Below, piece by piece: positions 25,432 through 34,180 of a stretch of DNA of 64,000 nt (positions are counted from its first letter, which is position 1; each line of letters starts with the position of its first letter). Source of the DNA: Hanamia caeni (GTDB lineage: Bacteria; Bacteroidota; Bacteroidia; Chitinophagales; Chitinophagaceae); contig NZ_RJJR01000002.1 of NCBI RefSeq assembly GCF_003721595.1, forward strand, positions 372,001 through 436,000, read 5' to 3'. Position numbers and translations under genes: made by a program. The notes beneath the pieces are model-generated. The model saw only the letters and a program-made list of their open reading frames with translations. It had not been told where the DNA came from and made no database searches.

Positions 25432-26022
25432 TTATTTAATGTCAAAATTAATATCGGGCGCTTTTTCGCTTCCCGCATCTGCCTTGTAAAATGCTTTTTC
25501 ATGGAACCCGAATATGCCGGCAAAAATATTGCCCGGGAACCGCTTTACTTTTAGATTATACGATTGAACCGATGCGTTATAATCCTGGCGTGCCACATTT
25601 ATCCTGTTTTCGGTTCCTTCAATTTGGGTCTGAAATCCCTGGAACTGTGCCGTGGTTTTCAGGTCAGGATAATTTTCTGCAACGGCGAGCAATCGGCCAA
25701 AAGAGCTTTGTAAGCCAGCCTGCGCATTTTGAAACGCTTCCAATGATTTAGGATCGTTTACATCTACTTTAATAGAGGTGGCTTTTGAACGCGCTTCGAT
25801 TACCTGCGTTAAAGTGCTTTTTTCAAAATTGGCTGACCCTTGCACCACTTTTATAACACTATTGTAAAGGTCAGTTCTTCTTTGATAGTTGGTTTCCACG
25901 TTGCTCCATTTGGTAAGTACTTCCTGGTTGGCAGTTACCAAACCATTATAGCTTCCACAGCCCCAAAATAATAAGATTACAACGATTGCCAATATGACAA
26001 ACAGCGTAGTTTTCGACTTCAT
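25432..26022 (-). CDS. LemA family protein
   Basis: 196 residues. A hydrophobic N-terminal segment (about 6-21) ends in WGCGSYN, which could be a lipobox or a plain signal anchor. The LemA helical-bundle features follow: TKWSNVETNYQRRTDLYNSVIKVV, FQNAQAGLQSSFGRLLAVAENYPDLKTT, QTQIEGTENRINVARQDYN and VQSYNLKVKRFPGNIFAGIFGF. The protein is envelope-associated; its molecular role is not known. First gene of a lemA-TPM-TPM operon. Confidence 0.92.
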   Translation of the reverse strand: MKSKTTLFVILAIVVILLFWGCGSYNGLVTANQEVLTKWSNVETNYQRRTDLYNSVIKVVQGSANFEKSTLTQVIEARSKATSIKVDVNDPKSLEAFQNAQAGLQSSFGRLLAVAENYPDLKTTAQFQGFQTQIEGTENRINVARQDYNASVQSYNLKVKRFPGNIFAGIFGFHEKAFYKADAGSEKAPDINFDIK

Positions 26023-26153
26023 ATATTTTAGTTTTTTTTAAATGTACATTTAAAGATATACCATTCAATATTAAATGAAATATTTATTAACTAAACGATA
26101 AATAAAAAATAGAAAAAGGTATTATTTATTGATTTACTGCAAACCTGGTCCCA

Positions 26154-27350
26154 TTATCCCTTAATGGCCTTAATGCCAGGTAACTCTTTGCCTTCAAAGT
26201 ATTCAAGCAAAGCGCCGCCGCCGGTGGACACATAGCTCACTTTGTCTGCAAGTCCAAATTCATTTACGGCTGCAACGCTATCGCCGCCGCCAATAAGACT
26301 GAAAGCGCCGTCTGCGGTAGCTTCTGCCACAGCTTGGGCAATACATTTTGTGCCATGCTGAAATTTTTTCATTTCAAATACACCCATGGGCCCGTTCCAT
26401 AAAATCGTTTTAGAATTAAGAATCACTTTTGAAAAAGTTTCGCAGGCCATCTCGCCTATGTCAAGCCCCATCCATCCCTCAGGTATATCATTGCTCAACG
26501 ATCCCGATACCATAGCATCTTCGGCAAATTTATCGGCAATAATGGAATCAGCCGGCAGATGGATAGAAACATTTTTCTCTTTGGCTTTTTGTAATAATTC
26601 ATTTGCCTTATCCAGCCTGTCATCTTCACACAGCGAACTTCCTATCTTGCCACCCATTGCCTTAAAAAAAGTATAGGCCATTCCTCCGCCAATAATAATA
26701 TCAGTGGCCCTGTCCAGCAAATTTTCAATTATAAGAATTTTATCAGAAACCTTTGCCCCGCCGATGATGGCCAGGAACGGCTTTTCTGAATCGTTTAAAA
26801 TCTTCTCGGCATTGGAAACTTCAGCGTTCATCAGCAGGCCAAACATTCTCTTGTCTTTTGGAAAAAATTGCGCGATTACCGCAGTAGAAGCATGAGCACG
26901 GTGAGCGGTTCCAAAAGCATCATTGACATATACCTCCCCCAGTGAAGCAAGTTTTTTGGCAAATTCTTCATCTCCTTTTTCTTCCTCTTTATAGAAACGA
27001 AGATTTTCTAACAGCAATACCTCGCCCGGTTGCAGGCTTTTTGATTTTTCTACAGCCTGATTGCCAATACAATCATCTGCAAATAAAACATTTACTCCGC
27101 CCAACAATTTTTTCAGGTGTGGTAACAAATGCTTCAGCGAAAACTTATCTTCAGGGCCATTTTTGGGCCTTCCGAGGTGCGACATTAATATCACACTTCC
27201 TCCATCTTTGAGGATTTTTTGTATTGTAGGCACAGCCGCGCGCATCCTGGTATCGTCTGTGATAGAAAAATCCTTATCAAGCGGTACATTAAAATCAACC
27301 CGTACGAGGGCTTTTTCATTTTTGAAATTGTGTTCTGAAAATTGGCTCAT
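26154..27350 (-). CDS. pgk: Phosphoglycerate kinase
   Basis: 398 residues, standard length. It converts 1,3-bisphosphoglycerate and ADP to 3-phosphoglycerate and ATP. Motifs: [12 protein letters not shown] near the N-terminus, [23 protein letters not shown] and [12 protein letters not shown] with the final [11 protein letters not shown]. Its start codon overlaps the stop that the upstream DUF5615 gene would have if a single-base frameshift were absent (ATGA, 27347-27350), and there is no obvious TAnnTTTG box between the two genes, so pgk may be transcribed from the toxin-antitoxin promoter or from an unrecognised one. Confidence 0.97.
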   Translation of the reverse strand: MSQFSEHNFKNEKALVRVDFNVPLDKDFSITDDTRMRAAVPTIQKILKDGGSVILMSHLGRPKNGPEDKFSLKHLLPHLKKLLGGVNVLFADDCIGNQAVEKSKSLQPGEVLLLENLRFYKEEEKGDEEFAKKLASLGEVYVNDAFGTAHRAHASTAVIAQFFPKDKRMFGLLMNAEVSNAEKILNDSEKPFLAIIGGAKVSDKILIIENLLDRATDIIIGGGMAYTFFKAMGGKIGSSLCEDDRLDKANELLQKAKEKNVSIHLPADSIIADKFAEDAMVSGSLSNDIPEGWMGLDIGEMACETFSKVILNSKTILWNGPMGVFEMKKFQHGTKCIAQAVAEATADGAFSLIGGGDSVAAVNEFGLADKVSYVSTGGGALLEYFEGKELPGIKAIKG

Positions 27351-27419
27351 TGTTGTTTTTTGATTTCGATAAAAAAATTATCAGTTTCTAAAAATGTTTT
27401 TATAACATCTTTAAGTGAT

Positions 27420-27713
27420 TTATAAATTATTTCTTTTGAGTATTTTATTGGAAATATTTCCGACGTTCAAATATAAAATCCTGGGATGAATTCTCCTTTC
27501 TTCAGCGAGAATTTTGAAATCGATATCTTTTGTGGTAATAACGATAGTATTTAATTTTTTTGCGGCTTTCGTAAATACTACTATATCTTGTTCATTTTCA
27601 AATTTTAGATCTTTGAAGGATTTGGCAGAACAACCAAAATCATCCTGAATCCAAATAGCCATTGCAGGTGGAAGATTTACATCAATCCAGAATTCAAGAT
27701 TATTTGATTGCAT
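27420..27713 (-). CDS. DUF5615 (PIN-like) toxin-type protein, C-terminally truncated by a frameshift
   Basis: The intact frame encodes 97 residues: FWIDVNLPPAMAIWIQDDFG, SFKDLKFENEQDIVVFTKA, TIVITTKDIDFKILAEERR and RILYLNVGNISNKILK. These acidic positions (D11, D71, D74 region) are the Mut7-C/PIN-like nuclease pattern of DUF5615. The last four residues (RNNL) are out of family. Removing one base from the AAAA run (minus strand, 27434-27437 on +) continues the frame as [20 protein letters not shown]... for 28 residues to a TGA at 27347, giving 121 residues, the normal family length. The gene overlaps the DUF433 gene by 14 bp. It is either truncated, an assembly error, or recoded. Confidence 0.75.
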   Translation of the reverse strand: MQSNNLEFWIDVNLPPAMAIWIQDDFGCSAKSFKDLKFENEQDIVVFTKAAKKLNTIVITTKDIDFKILAEERRIHPRILYLNVGNISNKILKRNNL

Positions 27714-27945
27714 CTAATTGAACTGAAATGATTGGATGATCCACTTTTGTTTGTGCGTAAGTTAAGGCTGCCGTTATATCTTCCTTTTCGAGATAAGGAA
27801 AATCAGCTAAGATTTCTTCCTGCGTCATTCCGGCCGCAAGATACCCTAATACATCAGCAACAGTAAACCTCATTCCCCTGATAATCGGCTTGCCATTAAA
27901 TATTCCCGGGTTGACTGTAATCCTTTTTAATAACTCGGTTTCCAT
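27700..27945 (-). CDS. DUF433 antitoxin-type protein
   Basis: 81 residues. The sequence contains the whole DUF433 motif: ITVNPGIFNGKPIIRGMRFTVADVLGYLAAGMTQEEILADFPYLEKEDITAALTYA, split here by its helix-turn-helix-like positions at about 8-65. DUF433 proteins are paired with DUF5615 proteins and are predicted antitoxins or DNA-binding regulators. The 14-bp overlap with the DUF5615 gene and a TAAATTTG box 13 nt upstream fit a compact two-gene unit. Toxicity is inferred from the family, not shown. Confidence 0.8.
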   Translation of the reverse strand: METELLKRITVNPGIFNGKPIIRGMRFTVADVLGYLAAGMTQEEILADFPYLEKEDITAALTYAQTKVDHPIISVQLDAIK

Positions 27946-27958
27946 GAATTATTTTTTT

Positions 27959-27966
27959 CAAATTTA
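27959..27966 (-). promoter_or_regulatory. -7 box TAAATTTG for the DUF433/DUF5615 unit
   Basis: Reads TAAATTTG on the minus strand and ends 13 nt before the DUF433 ATG. A TTG at 27983-27981 is only 14 nt away, so the -33 element is uncertain. Confidence 0.45.
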
Positions 27967-28107
27967 CAATTAAAATGATACAATGAAAGACACGTAGCTC
28001 TCATTAAAACACCAGCCTTTTCTGGCAGTACTTTTTGAGTAAATTAATATTAATCTGATTTTTTGTTTTTTACAAACCGCTTAAGATGATATTTTAAAAA
28101 AAACCAT

Positions 28108-28115
28108 TACTTTTG
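28108..28115 (+). promoter_or_regulatory. -7 box TACTTTTG for tRNA-Leu
   Basis: Matches TAnnTTTG and lies 11 nt upstream of the mature tRNA-Leu 5' end at 28127. No TTG was seen at the normal -33 distance. Confidence 0.5.
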
Positions 28116-28126
28116 CCGCCCTTAAA

Positions 28127-28208
28127 GCGCATGTGGTGAAATTGGTAGACACGTCAGACTTAGGATCTGATGCCGCAAGGTGTGGGGGTTCGAGTCCCTC
28201 CATGCGCA
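28127..28208 (+). tRNA. tRNA-Leu (anticodon TAG)
   Basis: 82 nt with a class II variable arm. Acceptor GCGCATG/CATGCGC with discriminator A, anticodon stem TCAGA/TCTGA with loop CTTAGGA (anticodon TAG), T-arm GGGGG-TTCGAGT-CCCTC. CCA is not encoded. Confidence 0.95.
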
Positions 28209-28242
28209 CTTTCTTCAACTAATTTTCTGAAAAAGAAAAGCA

Positions 28243-28267
28243 TAAACCGTGTTGAACGGTTTTTTTA
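28243..28267 (+). terminator. Intrinsic terminator after tRNA-Leu
   Basis: AAACCG-TGTTGAA-CGGTTT followed by a T-run forms a short hairpin terminator between the tRNA and the trigger-factor ATG at 28279. It could also act as a 5' attenuator for tig if transcription reads through. Confidence 0.6.
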
Positions 28268-28278
28268 AATTTAGAGCC

Positions 28279-29646
28279 ATGGCAAGTGTTACAAAAGAAA
28301 ATATCGGTAATCTTCACGATAAGCTGACAGTGAAACTTTCAAAAGAGGATTATCTTCCCGCGTTTGAAAAGGCAATAAAAGATTATAGCAAAAAAGCCAA
28401 CATCCCCGGCTTCAGAAAGGGAATGGTGCCCGCCGGCATGATTAAAAAAATGTACGGCGCTTCTATATATTCTGATGAAGTGGTAAAAACTGTGGAAAAA
28501 GAACTGCAGGATTATCTTGTAAAAGAAAGGCCTGAAATGTTTGCGCAGCCTTTACCCATGGCAAGCGACCTGCGTAAATTAGATATGAACAAGCCGGAAG
28601 AGTACGATTTCCCGTTTGAGATAGGGCTTAAGCCTGCAATCAGCCTGGACGCGCTTTCTACAGCAAAGCCGGTTTTCTACAAAGTGAAAGTGACACCCGA
28701 AATGGTGAACGAAGAAATTGAAAAACTTGTCACAAAAAACGGGGACCTCAAAGATGCTGAAACAGTTTCTTCCCCCGAAAATGTCTTGAATGTTTTATTT
28801 GAAGAAAGCGATAGTGAAGGAAATGTGGCAGAAGGCGTGATTTCAAAAGACAATTCTATTTTATTAAAATATTTTTCTGAAGATTACCAGCAAAAACTGC
28901 AGGACAAAAAAGTGGACGATTCCATTGTTCTCCAGTTAAAAGATGCGTTTCCTGACAAGGAAAGAGAATGGATTTTATCTGACCTTGGCCTTGACAAAGA
29001 AGATAATTCCGCCATTGATAAATATTTTAAAATGTCTATCACCAAAATCGGCCTGGTAGAAAAAAAGGAATTGAATGAAGAATTTTTTAACCTGGTATTT
29101 CCTGGGAAAGAAATAAAAACTGAAGAAGATTTCCGTAAAAATATTGAAGAAGAAATTCAAAAACAATGGGATGCAGCCGGCCACAATCAGCTCCAGGACC
29201 AATTATATCACACCTTAATAGAGGCTCCCGTTGAATTTCCTGAAACCTTTTTAAAGCGCTGGTTAGAAGTAGGCGGCGAAAAATTAAAAAGTAAAGAACA
29301 GGTAGAAGAAGAATATCCAAAGTTTGTTGACCAGTTAAAGTGGACTCTTATAAGCGATAAAATTATTAAGGATAATAAGCTTGAGGTATCGCCCGAAGAA
29401 TTGCGCAACAGTATGAAGGAAGAAATTTCCCGCTACTTTGGCCAAATGAACCTGGGAGAAGATACGGCATGGCTGGACAGCTACGTAGACAGGATGATGA
29501 AAGATGAAAAGCAACTGGATGCATCGTACAGGAGAATTATTACTGAAAAATTATTCAATTGGCTGGAATCGCAGGTTACACCAGAGGAAAAGGAAATTTC
29601 TTCTGAAGAATTTTTGAAAATGCAGGAACATCATCATCACCATTAA
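28279..29646 (+). CDS. tig: Trigger factor (ribosome-associated chaperone)
   Basis: 455 residues from ATG 28279. An upstream GTG in frame would add ten residues derived from the terminator hairpin, so it is rejected. The N-terminal ribosome-binding domain shows the signature region NIPGFRKGMVPAGMIKKMYG (about 45-64; FRKG contacts L23). The middle FKBP-like region (about 150-235) is divergent, as in other Bacteroidota. The C-terminal helical arms follow. The protein ends KMQEHHHHH, a natural five-histidine tail. It binds nascent chains at the ribosome exit tunnel. The clpP-clpP-clpX run downstream on the same strand is a common neighbourhood for tig. Confidence 0.93.
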   Translation: MASVTKENIGNLHDKLTVKLSKEDYLPAFEKAIKDYSKKANIPGFRKGMVPAGMIKKMYGASIYSDEVVKTVEKELQDYLVKERPEMFAQPLPMASDLRKLDMNKPEEYDFPFEIGLKPAISLDALSTAKPVFYKVKVTPEMVNEEIEKLVTKNGDLKDAETVSSPENVLNVLFEESDSEGNVAEGVISKDNSILLKYFSEDYQQKLQDKKVDDSIVLQLKDAFPDKEREWILSDLGLDKEDNSAIDKYFKMSITKIGLVEKKELNEEFFNLVFPGKEIKTEEDFRKNIEEEIQKQWDAAGHNQLQDQLYHTLIEAPVEFPETFLKRWLEVGGEKLKSKEQVEEEYPKFVDQLKWTLISDKIIKDNKLEVSPEELRNSMKEEISRYFGQMNLGEDTAWLDSYVDRMMKDEKQLDASYRRIITEKLFNWLESQVTPEEKEISSEEFLKMQEHHHHH

Positions 29647-29670
29647 AGAGGGTTGAGTTGTTGAGGAGTT

Positions 29671-29702
29671 TAGATGGTTTAGAATGGTTTAGAATGGTTT
29701 AG
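29671..29702 (+). repeat. Three tandem copies of a 10-bp unit (AGAATGGTTT)
   Basis: Downstream of tig the sequence reads TAGATGGTTT, AGAATGGTTT, AGAATGGTTT, AG. This is a short direct tandem repeat in a 290-bp intergenic region that is otherwise T-rich and, to my reading, has no ORF. No hairpin partner is evident. Confidence 0.7.
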
Positions 29703-29936
29703 TGAAAAATAAATCTTTCTTTTTTGTTGCTTTGCTGTGCTCTGTTTAGAATAATCTCTAAAAAATCTTATTTTTTGTTTCTTCCTGTTGTTTTAAAAAG
29801 ATGGACTAATCTTATTTATCAGGCAGCCTCCCATCAGATATCCTACATTTTCTCTGTCCTTTTGTCTTATTTTTTTTGTTAGCATAAAATTTGGAACTTC
29901 AACGGCTGTAAATTGTAATTACATTAAATTTTGTTT

Positions 29937-30626
29937 ATGAATACAGGAAAAGAATTTGAAAAATATGCTGTGAAGCATCTGGGCATTAGCAGCAATACAC
30001 TGGACGGCTATATCAAACATAATATAACAAATTTAACCCCGAATATCATTGAAGAGCGGCCTATGAACGTAGCAGTTATGGACGTTTACAGCCGTTTGAT
30101 GATGGACAGGATTATTTTTTTAGGTTACCCCGTAAATGATGAGGTGGCTAATATTATTACCGCACAATTGTTATTTTTGGAAAGTACCGACAGAAACCGC
30201 GACGTTCAGCTTTACATTAATTCACCCGGAGGCGGCGTTTACGCAGGCTTAGGCTTGTACGATACAATGCAGTTTGTAAATCCCGACGTGGCTACTATTT
30301 GTACAGGAATCGCCGCAAGTATGGCAGCCGTATTGATGGCGGCAGGAGCTCCCGGAAAAAGAAGCGCTTTAAAGCATTCACGCATTATGATGCACCAGCC
30401 TAGTGCCGGAGCGGCAGGCCAGGCCTCAGATGTGGCAATCACCGTTAACGAAGTCAGAAAAATCAAACAGGAACTCTACGAAATTCTGAGCAATCATACC
30501 GGACAAACTTTAGAGAAAGTGGCCAAGGATAGTAACCGCGACTTCTGGATGACGGCCAGCGAAGCAAAAGATTACGGCTTGGTAGATGAAGTGTTAGTGA
30601 CCAATGCAAGAAAAGAAAAAAAATAA
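29937..30626 (+). CDS. clpP: ATP-dependent Clp protease proteolytic subunit (first ClpP)
   Basis: 229 residues from ATG 29937 (an upstream in-frame TTG adds only two residues). Catalytic triad: S128 in GIAASMAAV, H153 in MMHQPSAG and D202 in SNRDFWM. The YINSPGGGVYAGLGLYDTM strand/turn is typical. The N-terminus is about 30 residues longer than in E. coli ClpP, probably a propeptide or extra axial residues. It forms the protease barrel with the paralogue 21 bp downstream and is powered by ClpX. Confidence 0.95.
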   Translation: MNTGKEFEKYAVKHLGISSNTLDGYIKHNITNLTPNIIEERPMNVAVMDVYSRLMMDRIIFLGYPVNDEVANIITAQLLFLESTDRNRDVQLYINSPGGGVYAGLGLYDTMQFVNPDVATICTGIAASMAAVLMAAGAPGKRSALKHSRIMMHQPSAGAAGQASDVAITVNEVRKIKQELYEILSNHTGQTLEKVAKDSNRDFWMTASEAKDYGLVDEVLVTNARKEKK

Positions 30627-30647
30627 TTTGACAAAAAAGATTTAGAT

Positions 30648-31274
30648 ATGAATTTCTATAAAAATAATTTAATACGTTTCGACCAGGAAGAAGAACCTGA
30701 AACTCCTGCAGCAGAAAATCCAATTGAAAAAATGATGGGTGGAATGATGTTTGATAAAAAATTTATCGAACAGCGGAAGATATTTCTCTGGGGAGAGGTT
30801 CATGATAAAAGCGCACGGGAAATCACCAATCGTCTTCTATACCTTGATGCGATTGACCCCGGCAAAGAAATTACTTTTTATATCAATAGCCCGGGAGGTG
30901 TTATTACCAGCGGAATGGTGATTTATGATACCATGCAAATGATTTCTTCACCCGTTAGTACGGTTTGTATGGGCATGGCGGCCAGCATGGGAAGCATCTT
31001 ACTGAGCGGAGGCCAAAAAGGCAAACGTTTTATTTTCCCCCATGGCGAAGTAATGATACACCAGCCCAGCGGCGGAGGCCAGGGAACAAGCGCCGATTTG
31101 GAAATATTAGCGGTGCAAATTCAGAAGGCAAAAGAAATCGGGGCAAGAATATTAGCGGAAAATTGCGGACAAACTTATGAAAAGGTAATGGAGGATTTTG
31201 ACCGAGATTACTGGATGGATGCCGAAGAAAGTAAAAAATACGGCATAGTGGATGGCATTATTAAAAAATTATAA
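30648..31274 (+). CDS. clpP: ATP-dependent Clp protease proteolytic subunit (second ClpP)
   Basis: 208 residues, with a triad of S113 (GMAASMGSI), H138 (MIHQPSGGG) and the Asp of DFDRDYWMDAEES near 190. It has an acidic, low-complexity N-terminus (DQEEEPETPAAENP). It is clearly a paralogue of, not a duplicate of, the upstream ClpP: both keep full active sites but differ along their length. Mixed ClpP1P2 barrels are known in other phyla; whether these two co-assemble is inference. Located between clpP and clpX, 80 bp before clpX. Confidence 0.94.
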   Translation: MNFYKNNLIRFDQEEEPETPAAENPIEKMMGGMMFDKKFIEQRKIFLWGEVHDKSAREITNRLLYLDAIDPGKEITFYINSPGGVITSGMVIYDTMQMISSPVSTVCMGMAASMGSILLSGGQKGKRFIFPHGEVMIHQPSGGGQGTSADLEILAVQIQKAKEIGARILAENCGQTYEKVMEDFDRDYWMDAEESKKYGIVDGIIKKL

Positions 31275-31354
31275 TGCATCATTTTGACAGTTTTTGCTGT
31301 CATATTAAAACAAACTAAAGAAGCTTTCGTTTCTTTATAAATATCTGTAACCAT

Positions 31355-32590
31355 ATGGCTAAACAACAGACTTTACATTGCTCATTTTGCGGAAGAAACC
31401 GTGATGAAGTCAAAATTTTAATTGCGGGACAGGAAGGGCACATTTGTGAAAATTGTATCGAGCATGCACAGGAAATTATTATGCAGGAAATAGCACCGCA
31501 GGACCAGAACACCAGCAATTCCAGCTATAAGCTTGCCGTAAAAAAACCTATGGAGCTTAAGAAATTCCTCGACGAATACGTGATTGGCCAGGATGATGCT
31601 AAAAAAATTCTTTCTGTCGCCGTTTATAATCATTATAAAAGGCTCAATCAAAAAATTGACAATGATGTAGAAATTGAAAAAAGCAACATCATTATGGTGG
31701 GGGAAACCGGAACCGGTAAAACCCTGCTGGCAAAAACGATAGCCCGTATTTTAAATGTTCCTTTTGCGATTGTGGATGCAACGGTTTTTACTGAAGCAGG
31801 CTATGTAGGAGAAGATGTGGAAAGTATCTTAAGCCGCCTGTTGCAGGTTTGCAATTTTGATGTGAATGCTGCACAAAAAGGAATTGTGTATATTGATGAG
31901 ATTGATAAAATTGCCCGCAAGAGCGACAATCCCAGCATTACAAGGGACGTTAGCGGCGAAGGGGTTCAACAGGGCTTACTGAAATTATTGGAAGGTACTG
32001 AAGTGCTTGTTCCACCGCAGGGAGGTCGCAAACATCCTGAGCAAAAATTAATAAAGATAAATACCAGCAATATTCTTTTCATTTGTGGCGGTGCGTTTGA
32101 CGGAGTTGACCGTTTGATAGGAAGAAGAATTAATACCAACGCGATTGGTTTTAGCGTGAATAAGGAACTACAGGAATATCAAAGAAAAAATCTACTGCAA
32201 TTTGTAAATGCGCAGGATTTAAAATCATTTGGTCTTATACCCGAATTACTCGGAAGACTGCCGGTAGTTACCTATTTGAATCCGCTCGACGCTACTACTT
32301 TAAGAAATATTCTGACAGAACCTAAAAACTCGCTCATCAAACAATACAAAAAGCTATTTTCACTTGAAGGAATTAACCTGGTAATTGAAGATGCGGTATA
32401 TGATTTTATGGTGGAAAAAGCGATGGAATATAAATTAGGCGCAAGGGGATTAAGAAGCATTTGTGAAAGCATTTTGACCGATGCAATGTATGAGTTGCCT
32501 TCTCAAAAAGTAAAAACATTTACAGTCAGCAAGGAATATGCTGAACGCAAATTCAGCATCAGCAAGTTAAGCATGCTTAAGGTAGCCTAA
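31355..32590 (+). CDS. clpX: ATP-dependent Clp protease ATP-binding subunit ClpX
   Basis: 411 residues. N-terminal zinc-binding domain [12 protein letters not shown]...CENC (about 9-40), Walker A GETGTGKT (about 120), Walker [15 protein letters not shown], the RH/GYVG-type pore loops ([10 protein letters not shown]) and sensor-2 region LGARGLRSI. The IGF-type ClpP-docking loop appears as IGFSVNKE (about 265). It unfolds tagged substrates and feeds them to ClpP. Third gene of the clpP-clpP-clpX operon and followed by a strong terminator. Confidence 0.96.
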   Translation: MAKQQTLHCSFCGRNRDEVKILIAGQEGHICENCIEHAQEIIMQEIAPQDQNTSNSSYKLAVKKPMELKKFLDEYVIGQDDAKKILSVAVYNHYKRLNQKIDNDVEIEKSNIIMVGETGTGKTLLAKTIARILNVPFAIVDATVFTEAGYVGEDVESILSRLLQVCNFDVNAAQKGIVYIDEIDKIARKSDNPSITRDVSGEGVQQGLLKLLEGTEVLVPPQGGRKHPEQKLIKINTSNILFICGGAFDGVDRLIGRRINTNAIGFSVNKELQEYQRKNLLQFVNAQDLKSFGLIPELLGRLPVVTYLNPLDATTLRNILTEPKNSLIKQYKKLFSLEGINLVIEDAVYDFMVEKAMEYKLGARGLRSICESILTDAMYELPSQKVKTFTVSKEYAERKFSISKLSMLKVA

Positions 32591-32614
32591 GGTTTACTTT
32601 CGATAATACTAAAG

Positions 32615-32646
32615 GCCGGATATCAACCATGATAGCCGGCTTTTTT
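32615..32646 (+). terminator. Intrinsic terminator after clpX
   Basis: GCCGG-A-TATCA, loop ACCA, TGATA-G-CCGGC, then a T-run. The stem has ten base pairs with one A/G mismatch. Confidence 0.85.
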
Positions 32647-32746
32647 AATTTAAATTACCTGAAACCAGTTTGCCTTATGTAATCTCATGGAAAAACAAAT
32701 TCCAGTAAAAATAAAAATCTCCGGTGTTATCCTTTTACTGTTGTAA

Positions 32747-33556
32747 TTATTTTTTTATAATAAAATCATCAGCATCTTTTAAAAATGGAAATTGGGTTCT
32801 GCATTGCGAAATGGTGTCTTTTTCCAAAGTATAGGTGAAGATGTCTTCCTGGTTTTTTTTCTCATAAATTATTTTTCCAAACGGGTCGATGATGGTGCTG
32901 CCCCCATCGTATGCAATCTTATTGGCATCTTCGCCTACCCGGTTTACACCGATTACATAACATTGGTTTTCTATGGCTCTTGCGCGTAATAAAGTTTGCC
33001 ACGCTATGTTTCTTTTTTCGGGCCAGTTGGCCACATTGATGAGTACGTCATATTGGTTTTCAGCGGCGTGGGGCTCCTGGCGTGTCCATACTGGAAAACG
33101 CAAATCATAGCAAACCTGTAAATTAATTTTCCATCCTTTCACAGAGGCAATCAGCTTTTTGCTGCCTGCGGAATAATGTTCATTTTCGTCTGCAAAGGCA
33201 AACAAATGCCTTTTGTCGTAGATACCAATTTCACCGTTTGGCAACATCCATATTAGCCGGTTATAATATTTTTTTTGTTGCTGATTTGGGGCTGCATCCT
33301 GAATTATTACACTTCCTGTAAGGATAATTTTTTTTTCAGAGGCAACCCTTTTCATCCATCTTACAGTTTCTCCGTTCATAGTCTCCGATAAAATTTCCGG
33401 CTTCATGCTGAAGCCCGTATTGAACATTTCAGGAAGAATCACCATTTCAGTTTTCTCCTTTATTCGCTCAATTTTCTGCTCAAACATGTCAAGGTTGGCC
33501 TTTTTATTTTCCCAGAAAATATTGGATTGAATAAGGGTAATGGTAAGCGAAGACAT
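32747..33556 (-). CDS. Carbon-nitrogen hydrolase, omega-amidase (YafV/Nit2) type
   Basis: 269 residues. The nitrilase-fold Glu-Lys-Cys triad is E43 (VILPEMFNTGFSM), K115 (IYDKRHLF) and C149 (LQVCYDLRFPVW). The LPEMF-TGF and YDLRFP wording matches YafV/omega-amidase, which hydrolyses 2-oxoglutaramate or 2-oxosuccinamate to the keto acid and ammonia in amino-acid repair metabolism. Cytoplasmic. It is followed on the same strand by recX-distal sequence with no clear operon partner. Confidence 0.9.
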   Translation of the reverse strand: MSSLTITLIQSNIFWENKKANLDMFEQKIERIKEKTEMVILPEMFNTGFSMKPEILSETMNGETVRWMKRVASEKKIILTGSVIIQDAAPNQQQKKYYNRLIWMLPNGEIGIYDKRHLFAFADENEHYSAGSKKLIASVKGWKINLQVCYDLRFPVWTRQEPHAAENQYDVLINVANWPEKRNIAWQTLLRARAIENQCYVIGVNRVGEDANKIAYDGGSTIIDPFGKIIYEKKNQEDIFTYTLEKDTISQCRTQFPFLKDADDFIIKK

Positions 33557-33627
33557 ATTTGTTTGGATTGATTTATCAGCGAGCGAACCGTAACTCTGCC
33601 AATTGATTTTTGGTTTACTTGCCCGGT

Positions 33628-34107
33628 TTAGCGTTTTGCAATCATATTTTTTACCGCGTCCGTTATCATTTCTCTTTCATATCCTTTTTGCAGCAAAAAA
33701 TCCTGTAATTTTCTTTTTTTAATAAAAATATTCTTTTCAGTTTTTAATGTTTTCAGTTTTTGTTCTGCCAGTTTGAAAAATGCTTGACGGTATTCGTTGT
33801 TATCAATTTCTTTTAAGGCTTTTCTGCTGCAATACTCGCTCACTTGTTTGTTTTTTAAGGCCTGCCTTATTTTAATTTTGCCCCATTGTTTCATGCGGAA
33901 TTTGCCACCGGCAAAGTGAACAGCAAAGCGCTCTTCATTTAAATAGTTTTCTGTAATTAAGGTTGAAATAATTTCATCCACTTCATTTTGATGCAAGCCA
34001 AAAGAATACAATTTATCTCTCACCTCAGAATGACATCTTTCCTGGTAAGCGCAATATTGTTTTATTTTTAGAAGCGACTGTTCGGGAGTAAAAGTTTGAA
34101 ACGCCAT
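33628..34107 (-). CDS. recX: RecX family regulatory protein
   Basis: 159 residues. Three-helix repeat pattern with CAYQERCHSEVRDKLYSFG, EVDEIISTLITENYLNEERFAVHFAGGKFRMKQWGKIKIRQALK and, at the end, FLLQKGYEREMITDAVKN. RecX modulates RecA filament assembly. It is not next to recA here. Between recX and mqnC lies a decayed ORF6N-type gene. Confidence 0.88.
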   Translation of the reverse strand: MAFQTFTPEQSLLKIKQYCAYQERCHSEVRDKLYSFGLHQNEVDEIISTLITENYLNEERFAVHFAGGKFRMKQWGKIKIRQALKNKQVSEYCSRKALKEIDNNEYRQAFFKLAEQKLKTLKTEKNIFIKKRKLQDFLLQKGYEREMITDAVKNMIAKR

Positions 34108-34180
34108 TGTGTAAAAATATTATTTTAAAAGCATCTTCAACTGTTCGTATCGGATTCCTTATTTTTAAATAAAAAACTAA

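Noticed and set aside
29671-29702. Possible CRISPR-like repeats
   Set aside because: Only three 10-bp direct repeats without spacers; no cas genes in the window.
32692-32750. 19-codon ORF starting ATGGAAAAACAA near 32692
   Set aside because: Very short, no conserved features and in the clpX terminator/convergent region.
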